Assembly (NCBI RefSeq): GCF_001936475.1
Contig: NZ_MSPQ01000001.1
Coordinates: 1 to 64,000 of the forward strand
DNA length: 64,000 nucleotides
Source: Algoriphagus marinus
GTDB taxonomy: Bacteria > Bacteroidota > Bacteroidia > Cytophagales > Cyclobacteriaceae
Direction of reading: 5' to 3'
In this document: positions 1 through 8,125 of the stretch, in pieces
Position numbering within the stretch: the first letter of the stretch is position 1
How the letters are laid out: every line of letters starts with the position of its first letter
Program-made: the position numbers and the translations under genes
The notes under the pieces: model-generated
Seen by the model: only the letters and a program-made list of their open reading frames with translations
What the model was told of the DNA's origin: nothing
Database searches by the model: none

Positions 1-69
1 CAACTCATAATCAGATAGCAAGGGGGCCGCCGCTATTTTTTCTTATCCATTTACCTAAACAAAATTATT

Positions 70-306
70 ATGAAAAAACTAATTTTAGGTTGCTTTCTAA
101 TTTCAGGATTTGCAGCCGCCGAAACTTCCGTTTCTAAAAACATGGAAACTAGAACAAGTGGATGTGATCCAGAGGATATTGTTTTCGTTTCCTTCGATAC
201 TAGTTGCGGACCTCCTGCTGTCGCCTCGGGTTGTACCACTGAGGAAATCGTTGCTGATATCATTAATTGGGAAGAATTCCATTGTGGCCCAACGATTGCC
301 CCATAA
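70..306 (+). CDS. Small secreted Cys-containing peptide
   Basis: A 78-residue protein of no family I recognise. It opens with a typical Sec signal peptide (MKKLILGCFLISGFAAA, likely cut near residue 17). The mature part is about 60 residues, acidic, and carries four cysteines (SGC, TSC, SGC and FHC contexts), which suggests two disulfides or a modified exported peptide. A strong terminator follows directly, so it can be a monocistronic abundant transcript, with read-through into the GLPGLI and barrel genes. The context suggests an exported or surface-handled peptide, but that is inference. The start is the first ATG of the frame and is needed to keep the signal peptide. Confidence 0.7.
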   Translation: MKKLILGCFLISGFAAAETSVSKNMETRTSGCDPEDIVFVSFDTSCGPPAVASGCTTEEIVADIINWEEFHCGPTIAP

Positions 307-321
307 AAGTAAGCGAAGTAT

Positions 322-350
322 AAAAAGGGAGGGATTCCTCCCTTTTTTTT
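322..350 (+). terminator. Rho-independent terminator after small peptide gene
   Basis: The stem GGGAGG/CCTCCC (327-332 with 337-342) has a four-base loop, is flanked by an A-run and is followed by eight T residues. It lies 15-45 bases after the peptide stop codon and just before the GLPGLI gene, so it should separate or attenuate the two. Confidence 0.85.
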
Positions 351-374
351 AATCTTAAAACTCAAAACAAAAAA

Positions 375-1202
375 ATGAAAAATCTTTCTGTATTTTCTTT
401 TGTTATTGCATTGCTTTCTTTCATACACGTGTATGGACAAACAAGCAATCAAGCCTTTTTTTATTCTGCGACGTTTACGCCTGATTCAACAAATATAACT
501 ATTAAAGGAACTGATTATATGGTTTTGTGGGCAGGAGATAACAACAGTGTTTTTGAGAGCTACTATGGATACCAATTGGATTCTTTTCAAACTGCTGCTT
601 CCTCCAAAAGTAATAATCCGAAGGAGGTAAATATGGATGCTATATTGAATACAGTAATATCTATGAAAAAGCCTAGCTACAAGTATAGAATTCATAAATC
701 ATGGAAGGATGAGCAAATTACTTTTTACCAGAATCTCTTTTTTGACAACTATGTGTATTCTCAGCCCCTCAAAATGAATGGGTGGAAAATCGAAAAGGAA
801 TTCAAAGATGTTTTAGGTTTTAAATGTCAAAAAGCTTCCATAGCCTATGCAGGCCGTAATTTTATTGCATGGTTTACAGAGGAAATTCCAATGAGTGACG
901 GTCCGTATGTTTTTAATGGACTTCCGGGACTCATATTAGAAGTGAAGGATACACAGAGTCAATACAGCTTTGAATTGGTAGGAATCCAAAATACTGCTGT
1001 AGAAATGGACGAACGAGTACTTCCAAAGACAATTGCGCTATCCAAAAACCAGTTTTTTTTGACAAAAAAGGCATTGTACAAAGATGTTCGGAAGGCGCTA
1101 CTTGGAAAGCCTGCTGGTTCTGCTTCTGATGAGTCTATTAGGATGGTTCAAGAACGTTATGATAAATCAAATAATCCATTGGAACTGGTGGTGGATAAAT
1201 GA
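375..1202 (+). CDS. GLPGLI family protein
   Basis: This 275-residue protein has an N-terminal signal peptide (about residues 1-21, ending VYGQ) and the family-defining GLPGLI motif at about residue 182, in the context YVFNGLPGLILEV. The family is restricted to Bacteroidota, is secreted or periplasmic, and has no established biochemical function. Members often sit next to TonB-receptor-like barrels. That holds here: the stop codon overlaps the start of the downstream barrel gene in an ATGA, which indicates translational coupling. The pair probably acts together at the outer membrane, perhaps with the small peptide upstream. Confidence 0.92.
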   Translation: MKNLSVFSFVIALLSFIHVYGQTSNQAFFYSATFTPDSTNITIKGTDYMVLWAGDNNSVFESYYGYQLDSFQTAASSKSNNPKEVNMDAILNTVISMKKPSYKYRIHKSWKDEQITFYQNLFFDNYVYSQPLKMNGWKIEKEFKDVLGFKCQKASIAYAGRNFIAWFTEEIPMSDGPYVFNGLPGLILEVKDTQSQYSFELVGIQNTAVEMDERVLPKTIALSKNQFFLTKKALYKDVRKALLGKPAGSASDESIRMVQERYDKSNNPLELVVDK

Positions 1203-3859
1203 AGGTAGTATGCTTGGGTTTGATTTTTTTGCTGTCAACAGCGTTCTGCTTTTCTCAGTCCATAGTTCGAGGTAAAATCATTGAAGACTCCAAAAAAACT
1301 CCTGTGTTTGGAGTAAATATACTGGTCAAAAATCCACTGGATTCAACCACAATTGCATTTGGCTTTACCAATCAATTCGGGCAATTTGAGATAGAGTTCA
1401 ACTCGGAATTGGATAGTGTTTTTTTGACAATTAACTCAATGACCATCCAAAAGAAACAAGTAGTCCTTTCTCCTAATGGAATACCAGTTGTCATTGAAGT
1501 AACAAGTTCCTCGCTAGACCTCAAAGAATTCACTGTTGAAGGTATTAAGAACCCTGTAACTCAAAGAAATGATACCATTTCGTATGATATAAGTGGGTTT
1601 ACTACAGTGAATGATCGAGTTCTGAGTGATGTGTTGAAGCGACTTCCTGGAATAGAAGTTATGAGTAACGGGATGATTCAATATCAAGGGAGGCCCTTGG
1701 TCAAGTTTTATATTGAAGGGTTAGATTTATTACAGGGAAGATATAATCTGGCAAATAACAATCTACCGATAGACGCAATCGAATCCGTGGATCTATTGGA
1801 AAACCATCAACCTATCAAAGTTCTGGATTCCTTGGTGTTTTCTGATAGAGCTGCATTAAACATCAATCTAAAACGTAAAAACACTTGGATTGGAACCGGA
1901 TATGCGGGTGTAGGAGGTAGCCCTTTTCTTTTGGATGCTAAGCTTTCTCCTATGGTCTTTAGAGAAGACTTTCAAGCTTTATTTACTGTTCAGGGGAATA
2001 ATGTTGGGGAGAATTTAGAAGATCAACAGAGAAATCTGACGTTAGATGCCCTACTGGATTTGTTGAATACCAGAGCAATAAAAGAGTGGTTTACATTTCC
2101 AGGGCTGGAGATGTCGGGCTTACCAAAGGAAAGAGCAAGATTTAATGAAAGTATGCTTGGATCTGCAAATGTGCTGTCTAAGAACGGTAAGGAAACTGAG
2201 TTTAGGCTAAATATAGATTTTCACCAAGAGAGTTTACTTCAAGAGAAAAATAGTTTTACTTCTTATTTTTTGCCCGATGCTGATACAATTTCCTTTGTGG
2301 AAAATACTAGGCTGGAGCATATTAGGAGAAAACTATCGGGAGGATTGAACTGGAATAGAAACACAAAGCGTAATTATTTTGATAACACGACATCTTTTGC
2401 AGTTGTCAAAAATGAAGTTGACGGCAATGTGTTTTTTAATCAAACCCCGATCAACGAGACGGCATCCATGCCTATGCTTCGAATTGAAAATAAGTTGAAG
2501 CTGCTAACTCCCATAAAAAATAGGCTCTTTGATGTTCGGTCAACTGTTTCTTTTCAGAAGACACAGCAAGAGTTAAATCTAATTCCTTCGGCAAATGATG
2601 GTATCGGCCATGCAGGCCAGTCGTACGATTTCCTCGTGCAATCCATCGATTTCCAGAGATTCTTCACAACTAATTCCATTGGGCTGACATTCAAAACAAG
2701 AAATGCAATAACTATCCAATCTTCTATTGGGGTAAGTGCATTGATGGATAAGCTGGGTAGTAACTTATCGATTGATTCTCTTGCTAACGATCAATTGTTG
2801 GCAGTGAATAGGAATAGTACGGATTTTACAAATCTTTCAACTTTTGTCAAAAATTCGGTTGAGTACAAGAAGGGTGGCTTTCAGTTAAAAGCTGATCTAC
2901 CATTTTATGTTGCATACCTAGACCGGAATAGTCTTTCTACAAGGCAATCATCCAGTTTTTTAAGAGTATATCTAGAACCCTCCCTTAATGCGAGGTACCA
3001 GATTAGTGGTAAGATTTCAACTTCTATATCATTTGCGAAAACAAATGAGTTTGGAACTGGTGAAGATTTTTTTCCCAATCTTATAGTAACGAGCTTTCGG
3101 AATATAGATGTGAATGGCAGTAGTCTTCCTGAGTCTGTTAGGTCAAGGGTTAATTATGGATTGAATTATAAGAATCCAGTAAATGGATTGTTTTTTGACT
3201 TGAGTACTTCCTATTCTAAAACCTTGGAAAATGTAATTGCTCAGTATTCATTGGCTGATTTTGGTGGATCAGCTAGGTCATTGGTGGATTTTGAAAATGA
3301 GACTATTCGACGAGCTTTGAGTTTACGAGGGAGTAAGTATTTGAGTAATCTCTATACTACCCTGACTGTCAGCAATACGATTCAGTTTCAAGATTTTCCT
3401 CAAGTAACCAATGACGTACTTCTGGAATATTCCAATAGAATCAATACATCTTACTTTGAAATAGCGATCAAACCAAAAAATTACATTGGATTTGATTTAA
3501 AGACGAGTCTTAATCTGATTAATTCGGAGAGTAATCAAAGTGGGATAGCACGAATTAGGCAAGTAAGTACAGCTATGGGTCTCGATGTGTTTCCAATTGA
3601 AAATCATTTATTTAGAGCTGATTTTGAGTACGTTTCAAATGAAATTAAGGATAGCAATTCTCCTCAGCGTAGTAGATTTTTGGATTTTAGTTATCGATTT
3701 ACACCTCCTAAATCAAGAATGGATTTCAGCATTATTTGTAGTAATATTTTGGATGCGGATGTCTATAGAAGTTATTTTTCGAGCAGCTTTATATTAGGAG
3801 TTCAAGAACTGCCATTACGACCTAGGCAGCTTTTGCTGAAGGTGAATTTTTCGTTTTAA
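1199..3859 (+). CDS. TonB-dependent receptor-like outer-membrane barrel
   Basis: This 886-residue protein has a signal peptide (about 1-20), then a carboxypeptidase-regulatory-like beta-sandwich (about 22-110, beginning VRGKIIEDSKKTPVFGVNIL). A plug-like segment follows (about 125-230, with LSDVLKRLPGIEV), then a long run of alternating beta strands ending in the aromatic KVNFSF terminus typical of outer-membrane barrels. No clear TonB box is visible, as is usual for this GLPGLI-linked subgroup. It is coupled to the GLPGLI gene by a 4-base overlap. Its likely role is substrate or peptide passage across the outer membrane; the substrate is unknown. Confidence 0.88.
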   Translation: MKVVCLGLIFLLSTAFCFSQSIVRGKIIEDSKKTPVFGVNILVKNPLDSTTIAFGFTNQFGQFEIEFNSELDSVFLTINSMTIQKKQVVLSPNGIPVVIEVTSSSLDLKEFTVEGIKNPVTQRNDTISYDISGFTTVNDRVLSDVLKRLPGIEVMSNGMIQYQGRPLVKFYIEGLDLLQGRYNLANNNLPIDAIESVDLLENHQPIKVLDSLVFSDRAALNINLKRKNTWIGTGYAGVGGSPFLLDAKLSPMVFREDFQALFTVQGNNVGENLEDQQRNLTLDALLDLLNTRAIKEWFTFPGLEMSGLPKERARFNESMLGSANVLSKNGKETEFRLNIDFHQESLLQEKNSFTSYFLPDADTISFVENTRLEHIRRKLSGGLNWNRNTKRNYFDNTTSFAVVKNEVDGNVFFNQTPINETASMPMLRIENKLKLLTPIKNRLFDVRSTVSFQKTQQELNLIPSANDGIGHAGQSYDFLVQSIDFQRFFTTNSIGLTFKTRNAITIQSSIGVSALMDKLGSNLSIDSLANDQLLAVNRNSTDFTNLSTFVKNSVEYKKGGFQLKADLPFYVAYLDRNSLSTRQSSSFLRVYLEPSLNARYQISGKISTSISFAKTNEFGTGEDFFPNLIVTSFRNIDVNGSSLPESVRSRVNYGLNYKNPVNGLFFDLSTSYSKTLENVIAQYSLADFGGSARSLVDFENETIRRALSLRGSKYLSNLYTTLTVSNTIQFQDFPQVTNDVLLEYSNRINTSYFEIAIKPKNYIGFDLKTSLNLINSESNQSGIARIRQVSTAMGLDVFPIENHLFRADFEYVSNEIKDSNSPQRSRFLDFSYRFTPPKSRMDFSIICSNILDADVYRSYFSSSFILGVQELPLRPRQLLLKVNFSF

Positions 3860-3932
3860 GAATAAGAAGAGAGGTAGGTGGTTAGGACACTAATCTAGGA
3901 GACAAGGGTAATATCATCAATCAGTTGATGGT

Positions 3933-4067
3933 ATGGATGGAATTTTCAATTTTGCTGCTGCCAAAACTTACGTACAGCTGAATTTCTTGATTAGCTATTC
4001 AATTGCCCAGATTCCAAAGAAGCCAGTTTGGAATCCCGGGGATTTATTCGGGTCAGGAGGAAATTAA
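3933..4067 (+). pseudogene. Possible C-terminal gene fragment
   Basis: In the 420-base space after the barrel gene, one frame stays open from 3912 to a TAA at 4065-4067. It reads like a protein C-terminus (for example KKPVWNPGDLFGSGGN). There is an ATG at 3933 but no convincing start signal. I do not recognise the family. It could be a vestige of a lost gene, a 44-residue microprotein, or chance. The 300 bases between the barrel stop and the 4.16 kb remnant hold nothing else coherent apart from the terminator. Confidence 0.2.
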
Positions 4068-4128
4068 ATGAGTTTTAACAACAGAGGAACTCTGGCTTCA
4101 GTTAGGAGTACCAAATAACTAACAGACT

Positions 4129-4160
4129 GGTTCAAGTCTTCGGACTTAGACCTTTTTTTT
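4129..4160 (+). terminator. UUCG-loop rho-independent terminator
   Basis: The stem GGTTCAAGTC / GACTTAGACC closes on a TTCG tetraloop (4139-4142) and is followed by eight T residues. One mismatch and one wobble lie in the stem. It should end plus-strand transcription from the peptide/GLPGLI/barrel region before it meets the convergent DUF6090 operon. Confidence 0.8.
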
Positions 4161-4281
4161 ATAAGGTTCTCGGATTCCCGATTACTACCAAGATGATTTC
4201 TCCAAGCGCATAGATCAAATAGCGTGTGACTTTATTTTCTTGGAGGAGCTTTTGGCGGATTTTCCTAAATAATGAAATCAT
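4159..4281 (-). pseudogene. Truncated sixth DUF6090 copy (40 codons)
   Basis: The minus strand starts with ATG at 4281, in an ATGA overlap with the stop of the upstream DUF6090 gene. It encodes the same N-terminus as the five complete paralogues (MISLFRKIRQKLL, then NKVTRYLIYALGEIILVVIG). Homology stops right after VVIG, where the others continue ILLALQVNNWNE. Five unrelated codons (NPRTL) and a TAA follow, inside the T-tract of the convergent terminator. The transmembrane helix is cut in half, so no functional protein is expected. It was probably left by a deletion or recombination inside the array. Confidence 0.85.
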
Positions 4282-4991
4282 TCTAGCTGACCTTTAAGTT
4301 GAGATTTCAAGCCGGTTAATTCTTTTAGGGCAGTTTCCATTCTACCTATTGACCCTTGACGATTATCTTGAAATATCTTAAAAAGAACAATATGGCTTGG
4401 GTTTTCAAAAAATTCCTTCGGATTTCGAGGCTCTAGCCGATCTTCATAATCAAAGTCATTAAACTCACTTTTTACCACAGGAATCCAATCCACATTGAAG
4501 GAGTCTTCCACATCCAAGATGGACTGATAGACCCGAAACAATATCACATCATAATAATTGATCAAATCAACTTGGAGTTGCTTGTCCGAAAGGAGATCAA
4601 TTCCCTTGGATTTCAACACCTCGAACCCGCTGGTTTGGGATTTAAAGCGTTCGAACTTGATCACTTTTCCCATCCAGATATTCAATTGCTCATCATAAAT
4701 ACCGAGTTCAACTTGATTTAAAATCGAATCCGTGATTTGATTCGACAGTATAGCATTCTGAAGTTCTATGGAAATCAAGACCGAATCCCGTGAGAGATTT
4801 TGATCAATCAAATACAGAATCTCCCTTTCAAATATCTGGGCCTTACGGTTTTCGTTCCAGTTATTCACCTGGAGTGCCAAGAGAATTCCAATCATGACCA
4901 AGGCTATCTCACCCAGCGCATAGGCTATGTATTTAGTCAACCGGTTTTGAATTAAAAGTTTTTGGCGGATTTTTCTGAAAAATGAGATCAT
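4278..4991 (-). CDS. DUF6090-type membrane protein, copy 5
   Basis: This 237-residue protein has the array N-terminus: a basic cytoplasmic segment (FFRKIRQKLL), then one transmembrane helix (about residues 24-43, IAYALGEIALVMIGILLALQ) closing on VNNWNE. The rest is a soluble, helix-rich extracytoplasmic domain of about 190 residues. It contains the mid-protein family signature, here FEVLKSKGIDLLSDKQLQ. Function is unknown for the whole family. It is the last complete gene of the minus-strand operon, 4 bases after its upstream neighbour, and its stop overlaps the start of the truncated copy. Confidence 0.88.
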   Translation of the reverse strand: MISFFRKIRQKLLIQNRLTKYIAYALGEIALVMIGILLALQVNNWNENRKAQIFEREILYLIDQNLSRDSVLISIELQNAILSNQITDSILNQVELGIYDEQLNIWMGKVIKFERFKSQTSGFEVLKSKGIDLLSDKQLQVDLINYYDVILFRVYQSILDVEDSFNVDWIPVVKSEFNDFDYEDRLEPRNPKEFFENPSHIVLFKIFQDNRQGSIGRMETALKELTGLKSQLKGQLE

Positions 4992-4995
4992 GGTA

Positions 4996-5784
4996 TTATT
5001 TTACAACTAGTTCTTGATTTAAAATTTCGATGATTTCACTGATTTGTACCTTGGTGTTTTGGAGAATATCTAGACAGTAGCCGTAATTTATTTCAAGAAG
5101 AAAAATATTGTTAAGAAAGACTTTGTTTCGGTAGAGTTCCCGAATCTCCATTTCCATCAGTTCTCGATGACTTTCGATGTATGCGGAGTCAAATACAAAT
5201 TCTGATTTTGAGATGTTGGATTTGGGAAGGTTATAATATTTCCCCCAGTCAACATACTGCTCATAATCCTCCAGAAAAAGATTAAAATCATACCTCAAAT
5301 GCTCTTGAAGGGCTTCTATTTCAATGTAGGTCTTTTTCAAAGTCATCAATTGAAGTTTGAGCGAGTCATTTTGAATCAGACTGAAATTGCCTGAGCTTTT
5401 CATTTCTTCGTAAGTATTCTCATTTGGGCGAAATTCTTCTGAAAATATAAGCGTCAACATCTCGTTCGAAAAATCATAAAGGGAGCCTACGGAGTCAAGA
5501 TCAGCTTTTCGTTTAACCTTTCTGGCAGCAGTCATCTTGCCTTTTGCTACTTCGACCAAAAAGTCCAAGCGTTCAGAATCTGCATTCAGATCATTTTTCA
5601 GATTAACAAAGTATTTCAGTTCGACTTGACGTTGTTTCCTTATCTCATTCCAATTATTGACTTGCAAAGCGATTAAGATACCGATGACTACCAATAGAAT
5701 CTCTCCCATAGCATAGATCAAATATCTGGTGACTCGGTTTTGCTGAAGGAGCTTTTGGCGGATTTTTCGGAATAAACTAATCAT
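4996..5784 (-). CDS. DUF6090-type membrane protein, copy 4
   Basis: This 262-residue paralogue has the conserved start MISLFRKIRQKLL and a single N-terminal transmembrane helix (about residues 24-43) ending in LQVNNWNE. A predicted helical extracytoplasmic domain follows, carrying the signature TYEEMKSSGNFSLIQNDSLK near the middle. Its start overlaps the stop of the upstream paralogue by 8 bases, so translation is likely coupled. Beyond the first 50 codons it is very different from its neighbours, which suggests related scaffolds with different partners. No catalytic residues can be recognised. Confidence 0.88.
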   Translation of the reverse strand: MISLFRKIRQKLLQQNRVTRYLIYAMGEILLVVIGILIALQVNNWNEIRKQRQVELKYFVNLKNDLNADSERLDFLVEVAKGKMTAARKVKRKADLDSVGSLYDFSNEMLTLIFSEEFRPNENTYEEMKSSGNFSLIQNDSLKLQLMTLKKTYIEIEALQEHLRYDFNLFLEDYEQYVDWGKYYNLPKSNISKSEFVFDSAYIESHRELMEMEIRELYRNKVFLNNIFLLEINYGYCLDILQNTKVQISEIIEILNQELVVK

Positions 5785-6481
5785 GATCCAACTCTTTTTG
5801 AATCATTAAAAGGGTTTCTTCACATTGCTGAAACGCTTGATTCACAGCTGTCAATTGAGTTCCTAGAAAGTTCATATGGGTTTGATTTACATAAAAGTTG
5901 TCTTTCAATAAATCCCGGATTTCATCTGCGGTAGGGCTGTTGATATTTATTACTTTTTGACTGACATAATCAACTATCAATCGTCCTTTTTCCTGCCCAA
6001 TTCTGAGTTTTAGAATCAATTCATCATAGTCGTTGTAGAGCGTGACGATTTGCCTTCGCATCGATGGGTTTGAAATGAGGTTAAGTCCATTATTTGACAG
6101 TTCGTCTACCGTTGTGGAATTAGGGACAAAGTCTAGCAGGATATTATATTGTTTTAAAAAATGGGCATTTAGCGAATCTGGATCCGTGGACAGCCCTTTC
6201 ATTTGATTTTCAAAAACTCTCTTGTAGACGACAGCCAACCGTAACGTTTCTTTTATTTCCTTCAAGTGCAATGAGTCAGATCTTAAGTCCTGTTGAAGGT
6301 TAAAAAGAAAGGCCTCCTCCCGTTTTGTATTTTTATTGGCCTCATTCCAATTATTGATTTGGAGCGCCAGTAAAATTCCGATCACTACAAGTATGATTTC
6401 ACCAATTCCGTATTTGAGATAGTTTCCCAACTTATTCTCATGAAGTAGCTTCTGGCGGATTTTCCTGAATAATGAGATCAT
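5777..6481 (-). CDS. DUF6090-type membrane protein, copy 3
   Basis: This 234-residue paralogue begins MISLFRKIRQKLLHENKL. It has one transmembrane helix (about residues 22-43) ending LQINNWNE and a helix-rich soluble domain. The middle signature is VDELSNNGLNLISNPSMR. The conserved head is the most divergent of the array (NYLKYGIGEII instead of RYLVYALGEI). One base separates it from copy 2 and it overlaps copy 4 by 8 bases, consistent with one transcript. Function unknown. Confidence 0.88.
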   Translation of the reverse strand: MISLFRKIRQKLLHENKLGNYLKYGIGEIILVVIGILLALQINNWNEANKNTKREEAFLFNLQQDLRSDSLHLKEIKETLRLAVVYKRVFENQMKGLSTDPDSLNAHFLKQYNILLDFVPNSTTVDELSNNGLNLISNPSMRRQIVTLYNDYDELILKLRIGQEKGRLIVDYVSQKVININSPTADEIRDLLKDNFYVNQTHMNFLGTQLTAVNQAFQQCEETLLMIQKELDHD

Positions 6482-6482
6482 C

Positions 6483-7280
6483 TTACTTAAGTTCAGATTT
6501 TATTAAGGATAGAATTAATTCAATCTTTTCTTTTACTCCTTCTGACTGCTGATTGGTATAGACAGTATTAGAGATCATTAAGGCAATGTGGTCTTCTAAA
6601 TCAGGGTGGTACAATAAGGGTTTAAAATCCGCAGGCGGAAAAAGTTCATTTATAGGGATTTCCTTATTTGTGTCACCCAAAGAGTATATAGCCATAAAAT
6701 CTTCATCCTGTAGAAACTGTGAAATTACTCCTCCTACCTGGTAATGCTCCGAAAAAAAAGGCCGAATCACATTTTCAGAATAATTAAAAATAACTTGTTC
6801 TTCCTCAATTAAATCTCCCAAAAAGCCCTCAAAGGATGTCAACTCTTTTCTCAGGTCTGCATTCTGAACGAGGTACAATTTTCCTGAATTACTGAGCTCA
6901 GTTGTCACACCTAACATTGGATTAAAAGTGGGTCTGGTGACCATTCTGGATAAATTAAAATTCAAACTGTCCACATCTATTTTATCCGATTCTAGTTTTC
7001 GGTAATTCAATAAAATGAGGCAGGATTTTAACATTTCTTTTCGGATAAAAATCTTGCTGTTTAATTGCTCCAAATTTTTGTTGTACTCAATTTCCAGTTG
7101 GGCCAAGAGTTGCTGCTCTTGCTTCCGATCCAGTCGATTTTGATTCCAGGTATTGATCTGCAAGGCCAACAAAATACCGATTACCACTAGGACGATTTCA
7201 CCAAGTGCGTAGACCAAGTATCGGGTGACTTTGTTTTGGGAGAGGAGTTTTTGGCGGATTTTCCTGAAAAATGTCAGCAT
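6483..7280 (-). CDS. DUF6090-type membrane protein, copy 2
   Basis: This 265-residue paralogue begins MLTFFRKIRQKLLSQNKV. A transmembrane helix at about residues 24-43 leads into LQINTWNQ, then a mostly helical domain with the signature TELSNSGKLYLVQNADLR. Its first 45 codons are nearly the same at DNA level as those of copy 1, while the remaining 220 codons are not. That pattern fits gene conversion of the 5' segment or selection on the anchor. The start codon overlaps the last base of copy 1. Function unknown. Confidence 0.88.
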   Translation of the reverse strand: MLTFFRKIRQKLLSQNKVTRYLVYALGEIVLVVIGILLALQINTWNQNRLDRKQEQQLLAQLEIEYNKNLEQLNSKIFIRKEMLKSCLILLNYRKLESDKIDVDSLNFNLSRMVTRPTFNPMLGVTTELSNSGKLYLVQNADLRKELTSFEGFLGDLIEEEQVIFNYSENVIRPFFSEHYQVGGVISQFLQDEDFMAIYSLGDTNKEIPINELFPPADFKPLLYHPDLEDHIALMISNTVYTNQQSEGVKEKIELILSLIKSELK

Positions 7281-8062
7281 TAGGATTTGTCTTTGAGGTC
7301 AAGTTCCTGATCAATCAATTCTAAGAGTACATTTAATTTGCTTAAAATGCTTTGATGGTAATCAAGGCGATTGATTTCCAGAATGGCTTTTTTCACTAAA
7401 ACTCCTTGAAAGGATTCATCCTCCATCAGCTTTGACTTAGCCTGATTTAATTCGGATGCAGGATAAGACTTTTCTGTATCGATTAATTGAAACTCTTTAA
7501 GCATTTCATTTCCTAAAATAGGTGAAAAGACAGCCCCTTTTTCAACCAAAATAGTGGTCAGATCAATACTTTCATCCTCATCCTCAAATCCAAACTTCAA
7601 TTGGGCAGCATATTCAGCCAAAAGGCGATTGAATTGGGAGTTTTTGAGTAAGCTTGTTTTGCCAGAACTGATTAAGGCATCATAAGTACCATTAGTAGGT
7701 TCAACTTTCCAATAAGACAATGCTCCGCGATAGATGTACATGCCCAAGGTGTCAGGATGCAGACTTATGTCCTCCTCTATTAAGGCTTTCAGAAGTTTGG
7801 AATTGAAATTGACTACGCGAGACTGATTAAAAATCGTTCTTTCCACATTGTCTTTACTTTGGAGGAAATCGACTCTTAAGGCCTTCAGTGTTTCTATTTC
7901 TTCCTGATTTTCCTGACGTTCTGAATTCCAGGTGTTGATCTGCAAAGCAATCAGAATCCCAATCGTTACCAGCAAAATCTCACCAAGTGCGTAGACCAAG
8001 TATCTAGTAACCTTGTTTTGGGAGAGAAGCTTTTGGCGGATTTTTCTAAAAAGTGAGATCAT
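7280..8062 (-). CDS. DUF6090-type membrane protein, copy 1
   Basis: This is the 260-residue first gene of the minus-strand array. The N-terminus is MISLFRKIRQKLLSQNKV, then one transmembrane helix (about residues 24-43, ending LQINTWN). The extracytoplasmic domain is helix-rich and carries the signature GTYDALISSGKTSLLKNSQF. The C-terminus (LELIDQELDLKDKS) is acidic and helical. The promoter should lie in the 8.06-8.77 kb intergenic region shared with the divergent sensor kinase. Function unknown; the anchor-plus-helical-domain layout suggests a membrane-tethered binding protein, which is inference. Confidence 0.88.
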   Translation of the reverse strand: MISLFRKIRQKLLSQNKVTRYLVYALGEILLVTIGILIALQINTWNSERQENQEEIETLKALRVDFLQSKDNVERTIFNQSRVVNFNSKLLKALIEEDISLHPDTLGMYIYRGALSYWKVEPTNGTYDALISSGKTSLLKNSQFNRLLAEYAAQLKFGFEDEDESIDLTTILVEKGAVFSPILGNEMLKEFQLIDTEKSYPASELNQAKSKLMEDESFQGVLVKKAILEINRLDYHQSILSKLNVLLELIDQELDLKDKS

Positions 8063-8125
8063 TTGAGTTAGTTCTGCTTAATTCCTGGTCAAGTCCGGAT
8101 GCTAAGCTTAAGATTTTTCCTTGTT
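8063..8125 (-). pseudogene. Possible 3' remnant of a DUF6090 gene
   Basis: Directly upstream of copy 1, the minus strand can be read as KILSLASGLDQELSRTNS. This resembles the C-termini of the array proteins (compare ELIDQELDLKDKS in copy 1 and IEILNQELVVK in copy 4). The frame runs past the copy 1 ATG without an in-phase stop at the expected place and closes upstream within a few codons. If real, it is the degraded tail of a lost paralogue. The similarity is short and could be chance. Confidence 0.3.

Noticed and set aside
51..452. Long minus-strand open frame across the peptide and GLPGLI start
   Set aside because: It is antisense to a gene with a clear signal peptide and to a terminator, and has no domain.
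4068..4118. 17-codon frame preceded by AGGAGG
   Set aside because: A strong Shine-Dalgarno is rare in this phylum and the frame is too short; more likely chance.
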